Shown: in pieces, positions 19,078-27,380 of the stretch
Layout of the letters: each line of letters opens with the position of its first letter
Numbering within the stretch: the stretch's first letter is position 1
Source: Alicyclobacillus tolerans
GTDB lineage: Bacteria > Bacillota > Bacilli > Alicyclobacillales > Alicyclobacillaceae
DNA: 64,000 nt
Assembly (NCBI RefSeq): GCF_021739485.1
Contig: NZ_JAJFNK010000001.1
Span: 248,001 to 312,000 of the forward strand
Reading direction: 5' to 3'
Translations under genes and position numbers: made by a program
Notes under the pieces: generated by a model
What the model was told of the DNA's origin: nothing
Databases searched by the model: none
The model's input: only the letters and a program-made list of their open reading frames with translations

Positions 19078-19863
19078 TTAGTGGGCCCACCTCCCGGTTT
19101 TGTTGGTGTACCGGTTGAAAAAGTATCCGCCCACCCAGATGCCCACCACAGCCAGCCCGCCCACGGCTAACCAAATGGTGTACCGGGTCGACAGCCCCAA
19201 AAACACCAGAGCGGCTCCCACGTCGTATGGCAAGAGGCCTACTCCGGTCGTCCAGATGTACTCCCAGGTCTTGACCGATCGCAAAACACCAGCCGCGTAG
19301 TTGACGACAATAAACGGGAGTGGAACTAATCGGGCAAGCAGTAAACCGAGTGCGCCTTTGCGGCCGATCCAGTCGTTGACTTGCTGCAGGCGTTCCTCGG
19401 AAATGAACGCTTCGAGTAAGCGAGCCCCCATTGAGCGGGCGACATAGAATACGGCCACAGCCCCGAGCATGGCCCCAATCCACGTGTAAAAAATGCCCCA
19501 CCAAACTCCAAACACTTTCATGTTCATCACCATCAGGAATTCGGATGGAACGGGAATGACACAAAACGCGGCCATGAGCAGAACCGACAATACGATTCCC
19601 CAAGCCCCCCACCCCTGAATCGCCATGGATACTTGATTGTGCCTGTCGATTCTAAAGAAGCCGACCACTAACAAGACTCCCACCACGACAATGCCGACCG
19701 TCCAAGCAAGGCTGGTTCCTTTGCTCCACCTGTGTTTGTTGTTCGATGTATCATTTTTGTTCCCAGTGTCATTTTTGTTCCACTTGGAACGGCTTTGAGG
19801 ATGACTCACGCCCGGGCTGTAACTTACCCTGTCGCCGAATCTGCGCCTGTCTTTGGTTTGCAT
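19078..19863 (-). CDS. TVP38/TMEM64 (VTT domain) family membrane protein
   Basis: 261 aa. A 50-residue polar N-terminus containing a short repeat (KNDTGNKNDT, also visible as a DNA repeat) is followed by a VTT domain: FCVIPVPSEFLMVMNMKVFG, TWIGAMLGAVAVFYVARSMG, a helical linker (ISEERLQQVNDWIGRKG) and RLVPLPFIVVNYAAG. VTT proteins are candidate lipid scramblases or transporters. Start ATG with GGAGG six bases upstream. Confidence 0.88.
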   Translation of the reverse strand: MQTKDRRRFGDRVSYSPGVSHPQSRSKWNKNDTGNKNDTSNNKHRWSKGTSLAWTVGIVVVGVLLVVGFFRIDRHNQVSMAIQGWGAWGIVLSVLLMAAFCVIPVPSEFLMVMNMKVFGVWWGIFYTWIGAMLGAVAVFYVARSMGARLLEAFISEERLQQVNDWIGRKGALGLLLARLVPLPFIVVNYAAGVLRSVKTWEYIWTTGVGLLPYDVGAALVFLGLSTRYTIWLAVGGLAVVGIWVGGYFFNRYTNKTGRWAH

Positions 19864-19964
19864 GACAATCCTCCAAGTCTCGACTCAACATCAACACCCT
19901 CTAGCCTTGTCATTGGCCCAGGTAATTAATCGCGCAACTTGGGGGAATGTCAACCTCGCGCGGC

Positions 19965-20753
19965 CTACAATCCGGCCGGAAAGATGTACACGGGCGGTAC
20001 AACGACAGGGGAGCCCACTTCCAAGGTAATTTCTTCGTGAGGCGTGAATACAATGTCTGCTAAGTTGCCGGAATACGGCTTGCCGTCGACAAACGCATGA
20101 ACCGTCCCGTGAAACCCAGCAATGTTGTCTCTTTGCAGCGGTTGGCCCCAAATGTCAAAAAATTGTTTAAGAGTGAATTGTTTGGGCTGAGGGGATTCGA
20201 CGTGAATGATTCCCGTGGCATCGTGCGTGTGCAAAAAATACAGTGCTTTACCGCCATCGACAAATCCGTTGTCTACAACGCGGGGGGGTACGATACCAAT
20301 CCCTTTGGGAATGGCGATTTGCTTACCGTTAACGAAAAGCGACAGATGCACATGAATATGGTAATTCGTCATTTCAGGGTTGTTTCCAGGGATACCGTCA
20401 ACAGTCTGCCCGTTTCCGCCTGCCGCTGTGTCTCCGTCGGGGAAGTGAGGTATCCCTACTGTGGTGGCTTGTATCAACTGAATTTCTTGGGTGCTGTTAT
20501 GGGCGTGAGCGGCTTTGCCCGCTGTGCCATCAGACTGGAGGGACGTTCCTCCTGCAGTGCTCCCTTGTGCGCTGTCTGCGAACGCATGGTTCATGGATGT
20601 GTTGCCGCTTGAAGCGTTGGTTGCGGTAGTACTGCTGTTCGTCGCGGTCGTTTTGGCCGCGTTGTTGCACGCTGTTAACCCGACGATGGACCCCGCGACG
20701 AGGCCGACCAGGACTGCCCGATGAATTACACGGTACGAATTGATGGCGTTCAC
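19965..20753 (-). CDS. Histidine-rich lipoprotein of unknown function
   Basis: 262 aa. A type II signal with lipobox LTAC (Cys29) and a long Ser/Thr/Ala/Asn-rich linker (30-90) lead to a folded domain with NYHIHVHLSLFVNGK (His132, 134, 136), a FLHTHDATGIIHVESP block (His175, His177, His184) and a QFFDIWGQPL motif. I recall the same HxHxH/LHTHD/IIHVESP pattern in uncharacterised exported proteins of other acidophiles and thermophiles, but know no assigned role. The histidines suggest metal binding at the outer face of the membrane. GTG start directly follows GGGAGA. A 7-bp inverted repeat (20765-20787) lies in its leader. Confidence 0.8.
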   Translation of the reverse strand: MNAINSYRVIHRAVLVGLVAGSIVGLTACNNAAKTTATNSSTTATNASSGNTSMNHAFADSAQGSTAGGTSLQSDGTAGKAAHAHNSTQEIQLIQATTVGIPHFPDGDTAAGGNGQTVDGIPGNNPEMTNYHIHVHLSLFVNGKQIAIPKGIGIVPPRVVDNGFVDGGKALYFLHTHDATGIIHVESPQPKQFTLKQFFDIWGQPLQRDNIAGFHGTVHAFVDGKPYSGNLADIVFTPHEEITLEVGSPVVVPPVYIFPAGL

Positions 20754-20834
20754 TCTCCCGATGGACTGGAATGCGCTTAGTTCCAGTCTGTGTGCGTTTG
20801 GTGACCCGATGTCATCTCTACTTATCTAGCACTT

Positions 20835-20870
20835 TGCAGAAACCTCTGCAGGTTCGCTAAACTAAGTTTA
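20835..20870. promoter_or_regulatory. Palindromes in a divergent intergenic region
   Basis: Between the divergent lipoprotein and DUF3891 genes lie a small hairpin GCAGA/TCTGC (20836-20849) and a 13-bp palindrome TAAACT-A-AGTTTA (20858-20870). These could be operator sites shared by both genes. Confidence 0.35.
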
Positions 20871-20944
20871 ACAAAGAGGGAACCTGGACACACGCGGTGG
20901 GTTGAAACCCAAGTTCAGTTCGCTGTTTCAAGGAGTGAGACGCG

Positions 20945-21715
20945 GTGGTTGTGTACGAGCGCGAAAATGATTTTGTCATGGTGCGTCAAGACGACCATGC
21001 CAGGCTCTCCGGTGACATCGCCGCACAGTGGAGACACGCCGATTTCAGCGGGGACAAAATCCGGGAGAACGTCGTGTTGGCCATTTCCGATCACGACCGG
21101 GCATGGATAGAATTGGACGAAGCGCCAATTTGGAACGATGTGACCCGCGCACCCTACTCGTTCGTCGACATGCCGAACGAAATCAAGCTGGCGCACTACC
21201 GTAAAGGAATTGACGAGACCGAAGCGGTTTCTCCGTATGCGGGGCTGTTGTGCAGTTTGCACTACCTGGCGTTCACACAGCACTCGCAAGCTCAGGCCGC
21301 CGTGGAGTTCTCTAGATGGGAACTGGCCCGTCAACAACGGCTGAAACAATCTCTTGGAAAGATGGATGAAAAGTCACAGCAGGAGTTGGAATTCCATTGG
21401 CTTTTGATGCAATTTTGCGACCGTCTGTCCTTGTATGTGTGTCTCAACGAACCAGGGGTGTCTAAAGAGGATGAATTTCCATGGTATCGCAAAGGCTTTG
21501 ACCTCTCAGAAAAACTTTCAGCAACGCATGGGGAAAAGGTCGTAGCCCATTGGTCCGAACCGGGAAGGATTCGGTTGTTTCCAAATCCGTTTCCGCGCAG
21601 TTTTTCGGCAACTGTTTTAGTCCGCATCGTCAAGAAAGCCGAAATTGACCAGCACGGCTTAAGAGCCGCATGCCGCGCTGCGGTAGTTTCAAAAAGAACG
21701 GTGGAGTTTGTTTGA
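20945..21715 (+). CDS. DUF3891 family protein
   Basis: 256 aa matching the DUF3891 pattern: an N-terminal VMVRQDDHARLSGDIAAQW, SDHDRAWIELDEAP and PYAGLLCSLHYLAF followed by LQFCDRLSLYVCLNEPG. The conserved His/Asp residues look like a helical hydrolase or metal-binding bundle but no function is established. GTG start with AAGGAG about nine bases upstream. Followed convergently by yedK. Confidence 0.85.
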   Translation: MVVYERENDFVMVRQDDHARLSGDIAAQWRHADFSGDKIRENVVLAISDHDRAWIELDEAPIWNDVTRAPYSFVDMPNEIKLAHYRKGIDETEAVSPYAGLLCSLHYLAFTQHSQAQAAVEFSRWELARQQRLKQSLGKMDEKSQQELEFHWLLMQFCDRLSLYVCLNEPGVSKEDEFPWYRKGFDLSEKLSATHGEKVVAHWSEPGRIRLFPNPFPRSFSATVLVRIVKKAEIDQHGLRAACRAAVVSKRTVEFV

Positions 21716-21748
21716 CGGTTAGCACTTTGAATGGTGTCCCCTTGGCGC

Positions 21749-22420
21749 TCAAGCCAGTTCCTGAATGCATTCCGGGCCGTCGTTTTTGACCGAACCCACA
21801 AAAGCAGGAACGCGGTAAGCGCGCATCGCTTGATGGGGATATGGCTGCAACAGGGACAAAAGTTGATCGGTGTTTCGAACGTCCGGGTCTAACCAGACGG
21901 CTTCACTTTCTTTGTTGAGAATGACCGGCATGCGATGGTGGATGGGCGCCATGAGTTCGTTGGCGCCTGTGGTAATCACGGTACATGTGCTGACCTTTTC
22001 TCCGCTTGGGCTCAGCCATGAATCATACAACCCCGCAAAAGCGAATACAGGTCGGTCCGTGAGGACGATGCGCATGGGCTGTTTTCCATGTTGGTTTTTT
22101 TTCCATTCGTAGAAACCGTCAGCCGGGAGAAGGCACCGTTTCCTTTGAATTAAAGATTGGTACGCCGGTCGTTGCAGCAGCGTTTCTGACCTGGCGTTGA
22201 TGGTTTGATTGGCAATCTTCGGGTCTTTAGCCCAGTGGGGAATCAACCCCCATTTCAGAAGGCCAATGCGGCGTCTTTTGCCATCCGAGATGACAGCCGG
22301 GACCATTTGACCCGGCGCAATGTTGTACCGAGGCGGAAGGAAGAAAGAGTCGGCGGCCAGGCCGAAGTACTCCAGCATAAACGACCAGTCTTCATAGGCC
22401 AATGTGTAACGACCGCACAT
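21749..22420 (-). CDS. yedK: SRAP-domain abasic-site processing protein (YedK/HMCES)
   Basis: 223 aa. The mature N-terminus MCGRYTL puts the catalytic Cys at position 2, which forms a thiazolidine link with abasic sites in single-stranded DNA; Asn and Glu/His residues follow in RYNIAPGQ, INARSETL, RKRCLLPADGFYEWKK and PIHHRMPVIL. The start was chosen at ATG 22420 so that Cys2 becomes N-terminal after Met removal; a GGAAGGTG ribosome site precedes it. Protects stalled replication forks. Confidence 0.95.
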   Translation of the reverse strand: MCGRYTLAYEDWSFMLEYFGLAADSFFLPPRYNIAPGQMVPAVISDGKRRRIGLLKWGLIPHWAKDPKIANQTINARSETLLQRPAYQSLIQRKRCLLPADGFYEWKKNQHGKQPMRIVLTDRPVFAFAGLYDSWLSPSGEKVSTCTVITTGANELMAPIHHRMPVILNKESEAVWLDPDVRNTDQLLSLLQPYPHQAMRAYRVPAFVGSVKNDGPECIQELA

Positions 22421-22555
22421 GAATCCATTCACACCTTCCATTTCCTCTAAGATCCAGTCTACTACGATTTCATCCTAGTTCAAGACAGCATAGTCCAAGA
22501 CAGCGCGCAAGCAATTTTCCGTCCGTGAATTGAACCGCATGCCGAAGCCTTAGGT

Positions 22556-22792
22556 CTAGATTTTTTGAAAACGAGGAACTTCTTTGCCATCTACCGACAC
22601 CGTCTCAAAAAACATGTCAAAGGGCCGGATCCAAATGTCTCCCGCGGCGTTCTGATACACCACAAACCATTCTTCGGTTTCACTGTGGCGCCCTACGTAC
22701 AAGAAGACGTACAACCCTCCTTTATAATGGCGAAATTTTTGGCCGTACGGCATAGTGGATTGAATTTTCCGCGGATCGAGTTTACCTGACAC
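22556..22792 (-). CDS. DUF1653 domain protein
   Basis: 78-aa single-domain protein with the DUF1653 pattern FRHYKGGLYVFLYVGRHSET, WFVVYQNAAG, WIRPFDMFFETV and PRFQKI. The family is small and widespread with unknown function. GTG start with GAGG upstream. Same strand as yedK, 135 bp apart. Confidence 0.88.
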   Translation of the reverse strand: MSGKLDPRKIQSTMPYGQKFRHYKGGLYVFLYVGRHSETEEWFVVYQNAAGDIWIRPFDMFFETVSVDGKEVPRFQKI

Positions 22793-22909
22793 AGCGAGGA
22801 CCTCACTTTCAAAGCCGATGCGGGGTGCGTCATAAAACGGGTTGGCACGCCCCCAATTAGTATAAAATAATAGAATCAGTTTTATGTCGTTTTAAACGGA
22901 GTGATTTCG

Positions 22910-23146
22910 GTGCATGCTCTGCTTGTGATACTGATTGTACTATTGGTTATCGTCGCGGTGTTGCTCGGCATCGTCGTATTTATCTTGCTTTCCGTGTTTT
23001 TTACCTTGCAGCCGATACTCGGTCAACTCGGGAAGGTATCTATGGTCATCGAGGCCTTGCGCTTTCTTTGGCGACGCGTGGTTCGCAAGCGTCAAAATCC
23101 CGAACCGAGGGGTCGATCTTCCAATGAGGACCTGCACGACGTGTAG
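22910..23146 (+). CDS. Small single-pass membrane protein
   Basis: 78 aa: a very hydrophobic N-terminal helix (about residues 3-31), an amphipathic middle and a basic tail (WRRVVRKRQNPEPRGR). GTG 22910 has GGAG eight bases upstream. An AT-rich TATAAAAT segment at 22861-22868 may hold its -10 element. Not recognised. Confidence 0.65.
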   Translation: MHALLVILIVLLVIVAVLLGIVVFILLSVFFTLQPILGQLGKVSMVIEALRFLWRRVVRKRQNPEPRGRSSNEDLHDV

Positions 23147-23296
23147 TGTCTCTTCTAAACCTGCGTTTTTAGGTAGAAATGGGTGTTGCGCGGCGGTGAA
23201 AGTGGACAAGCCAACTCCAGTTGGGAGAAGGCTTGCCGTTTCGTTTCGTGAAAAACCTCTGCAGCGAAATTCGCGTCAATTCGTGACCAATCCGCG

Positions 23297-23635
23297 TTAA
23301 TCCACTTGGTTGTGTTTGTGCTTATTTCGGCGTTCGCGCAGCCAATCGTGCAGTTGAACTTCGTCTTTTTCTCCGATGACGTGGCGTCCGTAGGGAGCGA
23401 CGTACGCGCATTCCCAACCTTGCTCTTTCCCCCAATCCAAGATCTGTTGGGGGCTGAGGTGACCGTTTACAGGGTGGCCTTGCCCATCAAACGTGACAAG
23501 CCAATGATTCTCCGGAACTGCTTCGGGACCGGAAAACGTCCACTGGCCCGAATATTCGTTTAAAAACGGCAAGTCTTCCCGGTTAATGGTGAATCCCAGT
23601 TCTGATAACGTCGTGTTTTGCTGCTCTGTGCTCAA
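23297..23635 (-). CDS. Hypothetical protein
   Basis: 112 aa, soluble, with Trp- and Gly-containing middle (NEYSGQWTFSGPEAVPENHW) and a charged, His/Lys-rich tail. TTG start with GAGGAGGG upstream, a strong ribosome site. No family recognised. It is followed on the same strand, going downstream, by a gap and yedK-side genes; no operon evident. Confidence 0.7.
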   Translation of the reverse strand: MSTEQQNTTLSELGFTINREDLPFLNEYSGQWTFSGPEAVPENHWLVTFDGQGHPVNGHLSPQQILDWGKEQGWECAYVAPYGRHVIGEKDEVQLHDWLRERRNKHKHNQVD

Positions 23636-23687
23636 TTGGTTTTCCCTCCTCAGTCCAGGCAGTCATAGTATGACTGCTTTTGGGGTT

Positions 23688-24653
23688 TCAATACCCGAGC
23701 TCGAGATTCACGACGCCCAATAGACCTTGTCGGGCAACATACCTGTGGAGATTGTCGAGCAGAAAAATCCCCACACTCGAGGGGACACTGGGAGCTGCAA
23801 TATGCGGCGTGACATAGACATTAGGCATCGACCACAGTGGGCTGTCGGTGGACAAGGGTTCTTTCTCAAAGACGTCGAGAACCGCAGCACGGATATGGCC
23901 CGCCCTCATGAGTTCAACGAGATCGGCTTCGACAATCAACGGGCCTCGTCCGACGTTGACAATCACGGATTCAGGCTTCATGCTTTGCAAGATGTTTCGG
24001 TTAATTACGGCTTGAGTTTCCTTCGTCAGGGGAAGAGTTAAGACCAGATAATCCAAATTGCGGACAAATTCACTCCACATGTCCGGAAAGTAGTGACGGT
24101 CGACGCGGTCTGCACGGGTTCCGGTGAAGCTGAGACCGTATACGTTCATGTCAAATGACCGAGCTTTGCGGACCACTTCTTGACCAATCGAACCCAGGCC
24201 CGCGACTCCCAGTGTGCGATGGGCCAGATACCCGGGCGCCTGCGGCTCCCAAGCCTTTTGAGTTTGCCGTTGTCGAAAGCGGTCAATGTCCTGAGCCAAA
24301 TAGAGGAGGTATGCGAAGACATATTCCGCAATCTGTCCGCCAAACTGGTCGACCACTCGGGTTAACGTCGCGTGTTTTGGGACGTATTCCACTAAATCGT
24401 TGACTCCCGCTCCCATCGATTGCACCCACTGCAAAGCGGTGACGTCGCATTCGGAGAACAGTTCGACCGGGAACTTCCAACACAAGAGGACTTCCGCATT
24501 CGGTAATAGGTTTTTAGCCTCAGCCCGCGTTGAAGCGGAAAACACAAAGTGATATCCATGGCGCCGTAAGAGATCGGCGTACGCCCGTGCTTGATTAGGG
24601 TCATAAATGAGAATGTTTGGTTGTGACGTGCTCAATGCTACCGTTCCTTTCAT
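23688..24653 (-). CDS. D-2-hydroxyacid dehydrogenase family protein
   Basis: 321 aa NAD(P)-dependent dehydrogenase. The Rossmann motif GVAGLGSIGQEV is present, the catalytic Arg lies in VNVGRGPLIVE, the Glu in VLDVFEKEPL and the His in TPHIAAPS. It most resembles the glyoxylate/hydroxypyruvate reductase-like branch in having ALQWVQSMGAGV in the substrate domain. Precise substrate unknown. Divergent from the small gene at 24789. Confidence 0.9.
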   Translation of the reverse strand: MKGTVALSTSQPNILIYDPNQARAYADLLRRHGYHFVFSASTRAEAKNLLPNAEVLLCWKFPVELFSECDVTALQWVQSMGAGVNDLVEYVPKHATLTRVVDQFGGQIAEYVFAYLLYLAQDIDRFRQRQTQKAWEPQAPGYLAHRTLGVAGLGSIGQEVVRKARSFDMNVYGLSFTGTRADRVDRHYFPDMWSEFVRNLDYLVLTLPLTKETQAVINRNILQSMKPESVIVNVGRGPLIVEADLVELMRAGHIRAAVLDVFEKEPLSTDSPLWSMPNVYVTPHIAAPSVPSSVGIFLLDNLHRYVARQGLLGVVNLELGY

Positions 24654-24788
24654 CCAGTTCCGTGAAAAGGCTTACCGTCCCATCTCACCTGGGGTGTTTT
24701 ATGCAGCCTTGGTGTCTTTAATTTACCTGATAGAACGGGTTCGTGCTAAGATAAATAAAACCTCACCTTTAGGGAGGACAAGCTGACG

Positions 24789-25022
24789 ATGAAAGTGGTT
24801 ACGGTCCCGAAAATCCTATTGAATCCGATCACGTTGCCAGGCATGGGGAGAAGTATCGAGGTTGCGGACGTGCCGCAATCGGAAGCCAACCAAATCCGTA
24901 TGGCTTTTGCAGCACAACAATTGTACGTCCAATTTGAAGAAGAGCAAGGGGTCACCTATCCCGTCATTAACCTGTGGCCAGACCCTCACGACGCGAGCCG
25001 GATGACCCTGTTTATCAAGTAA
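24789..25022 (+). CDS. Hypothetical protein
   Basis: 77 aa, mixed alpha/beta-looking (KVVTVPKILLNPITLPG, QIRMAFAAQQLYVQFEEE). ATG with AGGGAGG about ten bases upstream. Not recognised. Its 3' region carries two strong hairpins before a bidirectional terminator. Confidence 0.7.
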   Translation: MKVVTVPKILLNPITLPGMGRSIEVADVPQSEANQIRMAFAAQQLYVQFEEEQGVTYPVINLWPDPHDASRMTLFIK

Positions 25023-25028
25023 ATTCAA

Positions 25029-25158
25029 ATGGCCATTGCTTCACATGGCCATAGATGCCCGTGGGGTTACAAGGGTCCTTTGGGCACGCAGCCGCGGGAG
25101 CGAACCTAGGATTTGGCTGGAACGGACGCCAGCCCAAGCCAGCCTAGCTCGCCGCGGC
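25029..25158 (+). other. Highly structured 3' region, possible non-coding RNA
   Basis: A 7-bp hairpin (ATGGCCA 25029-25035/TGGCCAT 25046-25052) is followed by a long interrupted hairpin: GCCGCGG (25091-25097)/CCGCGGC (25152-25158), GAG/CTC, CTAGG (25106-25110)/CCTAG (25143-25147) and TTGGCTGG (25113-25120)/CCAGCCCAA (25129-25137). The region codes for nothing convincing. Confidence 0.55.
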
Positions 25159-25182
25159 TAATGCATTGCCGTTCCGGTTTTT

Positions 25183-25213
25183 AAGCCCCCATCGAATGTA
25201 CGATTGGGGCTTT
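25183..25213. terminator. Bidirectional terminator
   Basis: AAGCCCCCATCG (25183-25194) pairs with CGATTGGGGCTT (25201-25212) around AATGTA. T runs flank it on both strands, as fits two convergent genes. Confidence 0.85.
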
Positions 25214-25694
25214 ACGAGGGCAGAGAACGCCGGTACCACTGTAAAAATGCCGTCTGCAGCGCTTCTTTGACCTTTGTCTCGTCGACAACACCGGAGTAGA
25301 TCGTTCGTTCATCGGTCCAGTCTGCCCAATTGCCCATAACATTCGCGACTTGTTCCCAGTATCCATCTTTAACCGTGATGTCGACGTGTCCGGGTTTACA
25401 AACGCTGGATACGGAAAAAGCAGGGATGCGCCAATCCTCGAGACCTGAATACATCATCGTAAATCCCGGGCTTTGTTCACTGTGCTGTACGTCCAGTGTG
25501 GGTTCTACCTCCACAAAGTGCACGGAGGCAGAAAAGAGAATGGACCGTACCTGTTCCTCCGCAGCCTCCTGTTTGTCATCGGCTTGAACGCGGTTCTGGT
25601 GGACTGCGAGTTGCTCTTGACGTGCTGCGCTTTTAACTTGTCTGACTTGCTCGTCCAACGAATCCATGCCTTTTCCCCCAGTTCCGGTGTTCAT
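25212..25694 (-). CDS. Hypothetical protein
   Basis: 160 aa. A charged helical, probably coiled-coil N-terminus (LDEQVRQVKSAARQEQLAVH, about 13-50) precedes a beta-rich C-terminal part with several Trp. ATG with AAAGGAT upstream. It starts 10 bases after the MFS gene stop, so it is the second gene of an operon with that transporter. Not recognised. Confidence 0.75.
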   Translation of the reverse strand: MNTGTGGKGMDSLDEQVRQVKSAARQEQLAVHQNRVQADDKQEAAEEQVRSILFSASVHFVEVEPTLDVQHSEQSPGFTMMYSGLEDWRIPAFSVSSVCKPGHVDITVKDGYWEQVANVMGNWADWTDERTIYSGVVDETKVKEALQTAFLQWYRRSLPS

Positions 25695-25704
25695 GGAGTA
25701 TCCT

Positions 25705-26991
25705 TTATAACGGTTCCCCGGCCGATGGTCTCAAATGCATGGAAGCATCCGGTCCCGCCAACGGCAACGCCCCCTGGCGGGCAAGATTGCGAAAACTGCT
25801 TGACGAGATACCGTATATCAATACGATGACAACGAATAAGGTGCCGGTTGAAATCATGATGAGGTGGGGCGGGAAGAACGTGCCGATCGCTCCGTAACCC
25901 CAATTCGCCACAGACATCAGACCGGCCGCCAGTACGAAATACACGCTGGTGACGCGTCCTCTTACTTCTTCGGAAACCACCTCCTGAATGTAAGTTAGAC
26001 TCAACGTCATAAAAGCGGCTTGCGTTGACCCCATCAAAACGACAGAGACAATCGCCAACACATGACTGTGACTTAAACCCAACAGGGCCAGGGACAGGCC
26101 GCTAAAGACGGCCGAAATCAAGTACAATGCCCCCTTTTGCCGCGCACCTTGAATTCCGGCCAACACCAACGTTCCCAGAATGGAGCCAAGTCCGACTGTG
26201 CTCATGATAGCGCCGTAGAACCCGGATGAACCCGCCAGTTGAACTCTGACAAACGCCGGCAGCATTCCCATAAACGCCATCGTCAGCATGCAGTGAAATC
26301 CCACGAGGGAGATGACCATGGCAATTTTTGGTGCCTGCCGAAGGTAAGAAAAACCTTGCATTAGAGGGCGAAACAGACCTGACGGCCGTGTTGAGTTGAC
26401 GGGCTTTGGCGGCGCCAGCAAGAAGACAAAAACGATGGAGAACAAGTATAGCAACCCTGCAAACAGGTAGACGGACCAAACTCCATACCAGGCCAAGAGC
26501 GGACTCGAAACGGCCGGCCCAAGAAATTCAGTCCCACGCTGCGCAATGGCTTGCAGTGAAAAAGCGTTCAGCAAGAGCGGCTTTGGAACTAAGCCTGGCA
26601 GCAACGAGCTGATGGCAACACTGAGGGTGCTGTTCGACCACCCAAACAGAAACGCCAACACGAGGATCCAGCCAACCCGGTTCACGTGAAGAACGGACAT
26701 CAAGGACAGCAGCCCAATAGAGAACACTGTACCCAGTGCAGCGAGGGCAATCAGGTATCGCCGATCCATGCGATCGGCCCAAACTCCCGCGATGGGAGCT
26801 GCGACGATGCTGGGAACCAACGTGGAAAACATCGTCGCCCCTGCCCAGAACGACGAATGCGTCAATGCGTAAGTTTGCCAACTGACAGCCATCGTAAATG
26901 TCCAGTTTCCAGCATTTGTGAGCGCCGAAACGATCCACAACCAACGGTAATCCCGAAAACGAAATGAGCTTAAAAGTCCTGAAATTGCCAT
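25705..26991 (-). CDS. MFS transporter
   Basis: 428 aa with 12 predicted helices. The cytoplasmic loop 2-3 motif is GVWADRMDRRYLI, and the overall pattern (FRDYRWLWIVSALTNAGNW, SWQTYALTHSSFWAGATMF) is that of the EntS-like/MFS-3 exporters. Probably an efflux pump; substrate unknown. ATG 26991 is fixed by GGAAGGGG seven bases upstream; an open frame extends 76 codons further but has no ribosome site. The 5' leader has a 7-bp inverted repeat GCACACA/TGTGTGC (27007-27030). Confidence 0.88.
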   Translation of the reverse strand: MAISGLLSSFRFRDYRWLWIVSALTNAGNWTFTMAVSWQTYALTHSSFWAGATMFSTLVPSIVAAPIAGVWADRMDRRYLIALAALGTVFSIGLLSLMSVLHVNRVGWILVLAFLFGWSNSTLSVAISSLLPGLVPKPLLLNAFSLQAIAQRGTEFLGPAVSSPLLAWYGVWSVYLFAGLLYLFSIVFVFLLAPPKPVNSTRPSGLFRPLMQGFSYLRQAPKIAMVISLVGFHCMLTMAFMGMLPAFVRVQLAGSSGFYGAIMSTVGLGSILGTLVLAGIQGARQKGALYLISAVFSGLSLALLGLSHSHVLAIVSVVLMGSTQAAFMTLSLTYIQEVVSEEVRGRVTSVYFVLAAGLMSVANWGYGAIGTFFPPHLIMISTGTLFVVIVLIYGISSSSFRNLARQGALPLAGPDASMHLRPSAGEPL

Positions 26992-27044
26992 CACTCGGCC
27001 CCTTCCGCACACAGCGATTCTCGTGTGTGCCAGTCTGTTTATCT

Positions 27045-27058
27045 GTTTATCGATAAAC
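27045..27058. promoter_or_regulatory. 14-bp perfect palindrome upstream of the MFS gene
   Basis: GTTTATCGATAAAC, 54 bases upstream of the MFS start, has the form of a dimeric repressor operator. Confidence 0.4.
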
Positions 27059-27181
27059 TTTCTTCGCAAGTTGTGTTTTTGCAATCCTCTATATTGTGGT
27101 TCTTGGTTGACGATTTTCATATATACCTGATTGGGTATTATCCGGTTTGTAACCTCAAACGTCAATCTCTGTCTCGTCAAA

Positions 27182-27227
27182 AACCTCATTGAGCATTTTT
27201 TATCAACCTCATTGAGCATTTTTTATC
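27182..27227. repeat. Perfect 23-bp tandem duplication
   Basis: Two identical adjacent copies (27182-27204, 27205-27227) beginning AACCTCATTGAGC and ending TTTTTTATC, in the non-coding region upstream of the MFS gene (389-bp gap 26992-27380, otherwise empty apart from the palindromes and terminator listed). Confidence 0.92.
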
Positions 27228-27280
27228 GAAATGGGGACCCATCCAATTTGGTAGGAAAAGGTTTACGGCACGAGTCAAAC

Positions 27281-27313
27281 GGCCGCTTGGAGAACTAGGT
27301 TCCAAGCGGCCGA
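27281..27313 (-). terminator. Terminator of the tsdA-like gene
   Basis: A perfect 12-bp stem CGGCCGCTTGGA (27281-27292)/TCCAAGCGGCCG (27302-27313) with a 9-base loop, 68 bases past the stop on the minus strand; only a short T run follows. Confidence 0.65.
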
Positions 27314-27380
27314 AGAATTGCCAGACAGCGCCTCTCTTTTAAGGATTGAAATGGATGGACAGCGGACAAAGTTGGTTCTT

